Below, piece after piece: positions 57,158 to 64,000 of a stretch of DNA of 64,000 bases; within the stretch, counting starts at the first letter, position 1, and each line of letters opens with the position of its first letter. This DNA comes from Aspergillus flavus (lineage: Eukaryota > Ascomycota > Eurotiomycetes > Eurotiales > Aspergillaceae), in NCBI RefSeq assembly GCF_009017415.1, contig NC_092404.1:1240001-1304000 (forward strand), written 5' to 3'. Below the pieces are notes generated by a model. That model saw only the letters and a program-made list of their open reading frames with translations, made no database searches and was not told the origin of the DNA. Made by a program: the position numbers and the translations under genes.

Positions 57158-57606
57158 ATGGCCACCGTGATCTTCTAAATGTGTACTGCCCCCTCTGATT
57201 GACCGTCGTCTCCGCGATTAACCGCAAACTCTGGCCCCGTGTATATCCTGCACAGTTGTATATAATCATGCCTGCGGGCTGCTTTGGGGTAACGCTATCG
57301 GCCACATTTGGAAGATTTGATGTCGACAGACTTGTAATGCCCTATTTATGATGTGAAAATGTCCCCCAGTTTGACGTCGATTATTATTTATATGTATGAG
57401 TATCCACTTAGAAAGTAGACTTACGATCATACTATATGACTTACAAACCCTTTGTCCTTACATATACCTTTCTTCACATGCAAGCCCATTTTCTCTATTT
57501 AATAATGCCCGTCATTCGGGTCTATTAAATAATGCAGTATATACACAAACTATGAGTCTCTATGGTCATCACAACATCATGAAAAGTCACCATCCAACAG
57601 CTGGCA
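57158..57606. other. convergent 3' region
   Basis: 3' ends of the desaturase and the CUE-domain gene; nothing coding supported. Confidence 0.55.
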
Positions 57607-59673
57607 TCACCCCATCATACCCCCAGCCCGCGCCACCTTCTTCGCCCTCTGCTGTCGACGATTATGATTCGCCCTACTGGCCTTATTCTCCTCCTTCCTC
57701 TGCCGCTGCGCGGTGGTATTCCCGTCGCCGGAACCCGCATTACCACCACGCCCACGTCCAGCACCACCACCTCGTCGACCACCCCTACCACGCCCCCTAC
57801 CGGGATCCCCTCTACCTCGAGACCCAGAACCAGCCGGCTCATCAGTCTCACTCCCCGACTCCCCATCACCCCTAGGCCCAGGCCTCCGATACGCCGTCGG
57901 CTTAATCTCCGGTTGCATAAGACCAGTCCCACCAGGCCCAACCACCGAAAGCGATAACCGATCCTCCAACTTCGCCAACCGCTTCGAATCCCGCGCCAGC
58001 ATAACAGCCCATCCCTCAATCGCTTCGTCCGTCATGCCCGTCTCGCGCTTCAGCGAAGCCCGCGGCTGCGATCGACGGGTCGCTGAGTCCCGAGCAAACA
58101 GCGCCGGTGATGCCTTGTACGTCCGGAATAGCGTTAGGTCAAGTTCGTCGGCTTTCTGTTTCGCATCGGCATCTGTGTCAGTGGTGGCGGCGTCAACGGT
58201 GCCGCCTACGTCTGCTACATCATAGGTATCATCGCGTTCGTCGTCGTCTGAGTCAAAGGTCGCCAGCGCAGACATGATGGCCGCTTTATTGACGGCGTGT
58301 TTGCTGCGATCTGCGAGGATGTCGTCGGCGGTTTGGTCTGGGTTTGCGCGGCCGAAGCGCAATTTGTCTGTTTCGGCGAGGTCGGCCAGATCGACGTCTT
58401 TGTCGAAGACGTTTTTGCGGGGTTGCACTGGTGGAGAGGAAATTTGAGGTGGTGTTGGACGCGGAGGGAAGGGGTCGTGCTTGGGGGCAGTGGAATTGGC
58501 AGTGGGGAGTTGTTCTGATTTATCAAGGTCCCGGAGCTCAGGGGGAATAGAGTCGTCCAGGAGATGTGCGATGACGGTCTCCGGGTTATCGTCGTAGACA
58601 TCGAGTAGACGGACGATGTACCCCGATCCTAGGTCGGGGAAGAGGTCTTGGATCTGCGTGACGAGGGACATTCGGTGGATGTGCATGTCTTCTGCTTGGG
58701 GGAGATCTGTCGTGGCGCGGGCTTTGCCTTTGTCGAGTTTTTTCTTTTGTTTCTGGTAGCGGTGGTGGAATACATTTGATTCGATTTGGTATGCGCGCAG
58801 ACTCGAGAGGAGATCTTGGCCGCGTTTCTGTGGGTGCGAAATTAGGTACCGGTCCAGACGGACGAGGAGATCGGAGCTGCAGATGAGGTCTGAGAGGAGG
58901 GTGGGTTCCTTCTTTGTTGTTGGTGCGTTGATCCCTGCGCTGGCTTTTAGGCTGAAGAGCTGGTCCAAGAGTAGGGAGAGGTTTGGTTTTGGGCCTTTGA
59001 GTAGAGATGTAAGGCCAACGTAGATGACAGCGACGAGTACTTTGCGGAAGTCGTCCCTCTTGTGTGCTTGGTATGCTTCGCAGCATGTGTCCAGGAAGTC
59101 GGAGCCGGCCATCAATGCCTGGCCGCATGCGGGGATGACAGAGCCCAGGATGGTTAATAGGCGAATATCAGGGATAATCCTTGGAGCTTGTGCGGAACTC
59201 AACATAGCCAGCTGTTTCGTCATGGCTGTCTTTGCCTTCTCGAGGCTCGATGATATCGTCTCTTCATGCTTGTCCCATGCTTCAGAAAGTAATTTCTTCA
59301 GCGCAGAGCTGGAGGGATAGCAGCTGCACATGCTGCCCAGGTACTTCCATCCTAGTAGATCGGGTGGTGAGGTGGGCGCGTCCAACAAGAGTCGCCGTGT
59401 GAGCAAGAAACATAGCTTCCGTAGTATTCTAGTTTTCGGCCCTGTATGCAAACCCGGCGTACCAGTGCTTGCCAGCTGGTCATAGAATGAAGTCAAGAAG
59501 GTGACAACAGACTCATCTGTAGATGCGTGTTCTGTGAATTCTGCATCGGATGCTTCTATGCGCAAGGTCAGAAGCAGGATCCACGCATCGATATAGAGCT
59601 CCCATTCCTGGGGTGGTATGGCACTCTGCACCGCGGGGGGTGGGACTGGTGCAAGAGGAGGCCAATTTGCCAT
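57607..59673 (-). CDS. CUE-domain protein, ASCC2/Cue3 (RQT complex)-like, 688 aa
   Basis: Intronless. The N-terminal half is helical and resembles the ASCC2/Cue3 N-terminal region (WELYIDAWILLLTLRIEASD, KLCFLLTRRLLLDAP, GSMCSCYPSSSALKKLLSEA). A CUE ubiquitin-binding domain lies at about residues 340-385 (VTQIQDLFPDLGSGYIVRLL, DVYDDNPETVIAHLLDD). The C-terminus is acidic and then very basic, with an RG/GRG-rich stretch (GRGRGGRRGGGAGRGRGGN). Cue3/Rqt3 in yeast and ASCC2 in humans bind K63 ubiquitin on collided ribosomes. The RG-rich tail may bind RNA. The ORF on the opposite strand over 57615-58600 is a shadow of the GC-rich tail. Confidence 0.85.
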   Translation of the reverse strand: MANWPPLAPVPPPAVQSAIPPQEWELYIDAWILLLTLRIEASDAEFTEHASTDESVVTFLTSFYDQLASTGTPGLHTGPKTRILRKLCFLLTRRLLLDAPTSPPDLLGWKYLGSMCSCYPSSSALKKLLSEAWDKHEETISSSLEKAKTAMTKQLAMLSSAQAPRIIPDIRLLTILGSVIPACGQALMAGSDFLDTCCEAYQAHKRDDFRKVLVAVIYVGLTSLLKGPKPNLSLLLDQLFSLKASAGINAPTTKKEPTLLSDLICSSDLLVRLDRYLISHPQKRGQDLLSSLRAYQIESNVFHHRYQKQKKKLDKGKARATTDLPQAEDMHIHRMSLVTQIQDLFPDLGSGYIVRLLDVYDDNPETVIAHLLDDSIPPELRDLDKSEQLPTANSTAPKHDPFPPRPTPPQISSPPVQPRKNVFDKDVDLADLAETDKLRFGRANPDQTADDILADRSKHAVNKAAIMSALATFDSDDDERDDTYDVADVGGTVDAATTDTDADAKQKADELDLTLFRTYKASPALFARDSATRRSQPRASLKRETGMTDEAIEGWAVMLARDSKRLAKLEDRLSLSVVGPGGTGLMQPEIKPTAYRRPGPRGDGESGSETDEPAGSGSRGRGDPGRGRGRGGRRGGGAGRGRGGNAGSGDGNTTAQRQRKEENKASRANHNRRQQRAKKVARAGGMMG

Positions 59674-60185
59674 GACACAGCGGTTCTACAAGAGTAAGGA
59701 CGCAGAAACAAGAAGTATGCTAGAGAGGAAAAGCTCAAAACGAAAGTGAAAAAAAAAAAAGAAGTCAGAAATATATCGTCATCATTAAGCTTGACAATCA
59801 GCCCCATATTCTTTATCGCATTTATCAGATGGCATGTCATTGGTGATCTGCTGACTCATCCACCCCGGGGGCCCGATCCGGTTAGCACCAGATAGGCGAG
59901 CGCCAAGACACCGCACCCGCACAAGCGGCGCTAAGCGCACTATCGAAAAAAAAAGCGAAAGAATTCACGATAATTATAATCGCGTATCGCCCAGAGCTAT
60001 TCTAACGGCCATCATCACCTTACCGAACCTCGAAGTTCAGGTCTTGATTGGCAACTAGCCTTACTTTGCGGTAGGTCCCCCCACTCCCACATTTATCTCT
60101 TTTTCCTTCTTCCCCTTCTTGCAACTAACCCGTCGACCTCTAGCCATCTCAATCCCGGTCTCCCCACCACAAACCAGCCGTCAAG
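59674..60185. promoter_or_regulatory. divergent promoter region (CUE gene / rps20)
   Basis: 512 bases; near 60100 a CT-rich tract (TCTCTTTTTCCTTCTTCCCC) precedes the ribosomal-protein start, usual for fungal ribosomal-protein leaders. Confidence 0.5.
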
Positions 60186-60708
60186 ATGTCTTTCCAGAAG
60201 CCCGAGAAGGATTTCGGCGAGGGCCCTGTACGTTGACCCAACAGCTCTCCAATCTCAAGTTCATCTCAACAAGATGACGGATGATGGGTGGAAGAGATGC
60301 TACGAAACAATGCGCCAGCCATACTAACAACCCCAACAGAAGGTCCACAAGATCCGTATCACCCTTACCTCTCGCAAGGTCGCCTCCCTCGAGAAGGTTT
60401 GCTCTGAGCTGATCGAGCGTGCCCGCTCCAAGTCCCTCCACGTCAAGGGTCCCGTCCGTCTTCCCACCAAGACCCTTCAGATCTCCACCCGTAAGACCCC
60501 CAACGGTGAGGGTTCTAAGACCTGGGACAAGTACGAGATGCGCATCCACAAGCGTCTCATCGAGTATGTTGCACTCTATCTCCTGTTGTGATTAAGGAAG
60601 CGGTTACTAACGATATGATGTAGCCTCCTCGCCCCCACTGAGACTGTCAAGCAGATCATCATCAACATCGAGGCTGGTGTTGAGGTCGAGGTCACCATTG
60701 CCGCTTAA
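60186..60708 (+). CDS. rps20: 40S ribosomal protein S20 (uS10), 116 aa
   Basis: Exons 60186-60227, 60340-60563, 60624-60708. The 112-nt first intron sits right after the short N-terminal exon, as in many fungal ribosomal-protein genes. [39 protein letters not shown] and [20 protein letters not shown] are conserved uS10 segments; the chain ends [14 protein letters not shown]. It is part of the head of the small ribosomal subunit. Confidence 0.97.
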
Positions 60709-61107
60709 ATTTACTCTAAAATGTTCTAGTTCAGTTCAGGGAGGGAGTGATATCCGCTCTTGACTGGGGTGGGCGAGTTTGGCGCGTGCTGGGCTTTCGT
60801 CGATACCCGCTAGAATCTGGCATAAAAATGGAAAAGTTTGTGGGAAAGTACTCTTTGGTCCTGTTGTAAGCTGGCCGTAGAACGTATGGAACGTATGGAA
60901 CAGGTAGAACCGTAGGACGTGTACGATCGTAGATTTTATAGTCTGGTGTTGCTTGGTAATCCAGCTCACTGGTTGGCTCGCTGAAGGTGCTTTGTATTCC
61001 ATGTGATCGTCATATTAAAAGAGAAGAAGTACCTATATATACTACAGAGTTCGTGAAGCGCATATCGAAAAAGAAAAAACCATGGTATCCTCAGTGTTCT
61101 CCAGGCC
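60709..61107. other. convergent 3' region
   Basis: 3' ends of rps20 and the nucleoporin gene; an ACGTATGGA direct repeat near 60883-60898. Nothing coding. Confidence 0.55.
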
Positions 61108-63236
61108 TTAGAAGTCGAAGCTCACCCATTCCGTCTTGGGTGGTACGCTTGGGATGACGCCGTCCTTGAAGTATCCGTTTTTCACAAAGAACTCATACTG
61201 TTCCGTGACCTCGGGGGTATACTCTTCCGATTTCCCTGTGGCATCTCTCAGACTTGCCTGGTCGGGAGGCCCATCCGGGAAGAAGATGCGAACATATGTT
61301 TGGCGGTCTTGAGGATGCAGATAACACGGATTGTTGTCAATATACTTGACTGGCTGCCCTTTCCATGTGGACAGTCTCTTGGTCATAGGATCTCGGACCG
61401 TCTGGCCGGATAAGGGTGGAATGGGGCTGAGCTGATTTGGATCCTCAACCTTGATGATGGCAGGAGGGCCAGTGCCCGCCGTTGCGGTAGGAGCTGGCGG
61501 TTGTTGTTGGGCAGGCTGGGCGAAACCGGCCGCTGGTTGGCCAAAGGGTGAAGGAGCGGCCTGTGCTTGTTGCTGCTGTGGTTGACTGGGAGCCCCGAAA
61601 GGATTTGGTGCGGTGGATGGTTGTCCAAATGGATTTGACTGGGGCTGGGGTTGGGGCTGGCCAAACGGGGATGGTGTTTGCGTCGGCTGACCGAAGCCGC
61701 CAGTTGTTGCTGGGGTTGTAGATGGTTGTCCAAATCCAGAGGGTGCTGCAGGTTGTTGGCTAGCAGCTTGTGCAAACGGAGACACAGCTGATGCGGCTTG
61801 GCCAAAACCGACACCTGCGCCCTGGTTTTGGTTTGATATTGCGCCAAAGGGTGACGCGTTAGTCGATGCGCCGAATGATGAGCCTCCTACTGATGAAGGT
61901 TGCCCAAACGCTGATGGTTGACCGAAAGCAGGCTGACCTGGGTTCTGCTGGCCTAGACTGGGCTGCCCAAACGCCGGTTTACCAAACGCAGGCTGCCCAC
62001 CTCCTAGCCCTGAAGGCTTACCAAAGGCTGATCCTGAACCCAACGTACTTGGTTGTCCAAAACCAGAACTCTGGCCCAAGGTAGATGGTTGACCAAATCC
62101 CGATGGCTGACCTAACGTCGATGGTTGACCGAACCCAGAGGGCTTGCCAAAGGCTGATCCTGATCCTGAGCCCAAAGCACTTGGTTGTCCGAATCCAGAA
62201 CTCTGCCCCAATGCCGACGGTTGACCAAATCCTGATGTCTGACCGCTAGCAGCTGGTTGCCCGAATGCCGAGGGTTGGCCAAATGGAGAGGGCCCTTGAT
62301 TGGCAGCAGGACCTGTCTTACCTTCTATGATATCAATCCTATTCGGATGCTCGTTGATACCATCAACGATGTATTTCACGGCACCGCCAAGGTCGTTCAA
62401 TATGACATCCATCTGTTTCAGTGCCTCGGCGTACAAAGCCTGAGCCTCTTGGACTGCCTGCTCTACATTTCCTGTTGCAGCAGCTTCATAGTGACGCAGC
62501 CGCAGCTCTTCGAAAGATTGCTCTCGCTGAGCACCTCCAAATAATTGCTTTGGGGCGTTTTTACCAGGGCCATAACAAGAAAAAACCCATTCTGGACGAC
62601 CCTTACCAGCGGTTAGGTCGGTCTTGATATCATCCGCTGTGACACCATAGCTTTGCTTAAGTCAGTGGGGGATTCTTTTCTTGCCAGAAGTGCATCACTT
62701 ACTTTGCTGGCTGCTGGTTCTGTTGCGCAGAACGACCTGTACCAGAGTCAGATACAGAGTATACATGGTAGACCGTAAAAAAAAAAAAAACAAAATTTAA
62801 AAGAGTGCAGGTCAATGCCAATTCCAGTAAGGTACTCAGTGCAATGGGTATTTCGAATAATATTCCTAAGGCAAAGATCACGTAGCTTGCAATATCCCTT
62901 GAGGAACTTGTGACAAATGCCTATGCACTAAGTTTGGAACACAAAGCATTCTGAGGTTTCAGGGGATGCAGAACAAAGGTGAAAACGAAAGTGAATCAAA
63001 AGGAAGGCATACCTCCGAAGCCTCCACCACCACCTCCTCCAGACAGGACTCCAAAGCGGTTCCCTGAGCCTAAACTTGATTGGCCGGGGTGCTCGAATTT
63101 GCAGCGTTCTAATCCAGTGATCAGTAAAACATCCACCAACAGTTAGGAAGTATGAACGAAAAAATTGAGATTCAAAGGGGTTAACTCTACCTCCAAATTT
63201 GCACCGGCCTTGCTGGAAGAAGCTGCAGACCACCAT
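61108..63236 (-). CDS. CCCH zinc-finger FG nucleoporin (Nup42/Amo1-like), 572 aa
   Basis: Four exons on the minus strand: 63236-63191, 63108-63013, 62736-62703, 62650-61108. The N-terminus MVVCSFFQQGRCKFG plus ERCKFEHPG, joined across intron 1, is a C-x7-C-x5-C-x3-H zinc finger. A Gly-rich linker follows, then a helical, coiled-coil region (about 75-160, SFEELRLRHYEAAATGNVEQ). The rest is an FG-repeat domain of GFGQPS, AFGQPS and PFGQP units. The C-terminal about 60 residues (FKDGVIPSVPPKTEWVSFDF) are a conserved end. This order matches Nup42/NLP1 and Schizosaccharomyces Amo1 on the cytoplasmic side of the nuclear pore, linked to mRNA export. The 36-residue short exon 3 and long introns 1-2 are the less certain part. 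Confidence 0.88.
61500..62290 (-). repeat. FG-repeat coding region (GFGQPS units)
   Basis: About 25 imperfect copies of an 18-27-base unit encode GFGQPS, AFGKPS and similar. It is an ordinary nucleoporin FG domain and not a mobile repeat. Confidence 0.8.
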
Positions 63237-63828
63237 CTTGCTTTCTTTTCTGATATCGGACTTAACTAGAGATCAAAGTTCCCTGCTAGACTTTTGCAAC
63301 AGGGATCTTCAGATCGAGAATGATGCTCGGCTATGTATCAGTAGGCCAAGTTCATCATCTGACAGAAGCGAATGAAGACGGCATGTATTTGCGATCAACC
63401 CCCCGAGTGATTTATGAGAGTGGAAGTTTCTTGTTGATGAGCCGTCAGCGAATGAAGTGTTGTCCATCGATCTGAAGTTTATGCCGATGACAATACATTT
63501 CACCCAGTCGGAGTGCTTCCTGTCCCACGCATACCCTGGACGGTGTACGGCACCGGTATTGGTAAATTACAACATCATGCTATGACCTTGCGAAAGAACA
63601 TTCACCGTTTATCTGTCTTTAAAGACGACCCTTCAATGTAAAATCAATCTTCGAAATCTTGGTACGGTGCTGTGTTGAGTACTAATATTACAAGTGAATT
63701 ACGAAGGCTCCAAATTCAAACTCCAAATTCTCCAATCTCCAAGCCGGATCCATAAGAATTAAAATCGTGTCGCATTTCCAACAAGCTGCGAGCTCATTTC
63801 ACGAAACTTGGCCATTGCAGTGGTGCTA
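63237..63828. other. intergenic region at the right side
   Basis: 592 bases with no coding signal; a repeated TCCAAATTC (63711-63730) is the only structure noticed. Confidence 0.5.
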
Positions 63829-64000
63829 CTATGTCTGCGATGGCTGAATGCCTTGTCTGAGAATGTCCCAGTTCAGCCCATCGACCTTCTTTCCGCCCAA
63901 GGACTCAAGATCGGCCGACAAGTTTTCTAACTTCCCTGTCGCAAGACGGCGCATCATGACGGTGTCCTTAGCACCATGCAGACCCTTTGCATTCCCACGG
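63829..64000 (-). CDS. C-terminal 57 residues of an unknown protein (5' part outside the window)
   Basis: On the minus strand an open frame enters at 64000 and ends at TAG 63831-63829. It reads RGNAKGLHGAKDTVMMRRLA, then GKLENLSADLESLGGKKVDG and LNWDILRQGIQPSQT. It is hydrophilic, mixed charged and without transmembrane segments. No family was recognised from this fragment; the frame choice rests on the uninterrupted 57 codons and the coding-like composition. Confidence 0.55.
   Translation of the reverse strand, partial: RGNAKGLHGAKDTVMMRRLATGKLENLSADLESLGGKKVDGLNWDILRQGIQPSQT

Noticed and set aside
57615..58600. Long opposite-strand frames over the CUE-domain gene
   Set aside because: Shadows of its GC-rich, RG-repeat-rich coding sequence; the minus-strand frame of 688 codons explains the region.

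Overview
The window is nuclear DNA of a filamentous ascomycete, most likely a member of the Eurotiales (Aspergillus/Penicillium type). The evidence is dense genes on both strands, GT-AG introns mostly 48-110 nt long with CTAAC/CTGAC-like branch sites, pyrimidine-rich leaders, and fungal-specific families (Zn2Cys6 regulator, amadoriase, Inp1, Amo1-type nucleoporin, delta-8 sphingolipid desaturase). No rRNA, tRNA, CRISPR, transposon or viral gene was found. Gene models below were spliced by hand; phases were checked so that each joined reading frame stays open from start to stop.

Layout. 1-8.1 kb: 3' end of an unknown gene, a HAD-family hydrolase, a broken PAN/Apple-like gene, a secreted or membrane-anchored protein of unknown function, and a secreted protein with collagen-like and acidic repeats plus four tandem modules. 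8.7-14.9 kb: an accessory, cluster-like block with an FAD monooxygenase, a Zn2Cys6 regulator, a small spliced gene that simple ORF searching misses, and a UbiA-family membrane enzyme with an atypical first Asp motif. 16.9-26.4 kb: housekeeping genes (unknown nuclear-type protein, Sgd1/NOM1, SRP14, Inp1, UsgS-like membrane protein). 26.8-33.0 kb: a likely nitrogen-scavenging group of formamidase, peroxisomal amadoriase and a divergently transcribed MFS transporter, with GATA-factor motifs upstream. 33.5-42.8 kb: Cyp40-type prolyl isomerase, D-aminoacyl-tRNA deacylase, the NOT3/5 subunit of CCR4-NOT, and a small C2H2 factor with a spliced, overlapping upstream ORF behind a 2.9 kb gene-free stretch. 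44.4-49.2 kb: O6-alkylguanine-DNA alkyltransferase, a sugar-porter transporter and a GrpB/UPF0157 protein. 50.6-63.2 kb: dihydrolipoamide dehydrogenase, a phosphoglucomutase/phosphoribomutase, a delta-8 sphingolipid desaturase, a Cue3/ASCC2-like CUE protein, ribosomal protein uS10 (S20) and a CCCH/FG nucleoporin. The window ends inside the 3' part of another minus-strand gene.

Most of the window is ordinary conserved fungal gene space. The parts that look new are the 8.7-14.9 kb block (with its small gene and variant UbiA enzyme), the four-module secreted protein, and the formamidase-amadoriase-transporter group. Functions are from motif and family recognition by eye; no database search was run.
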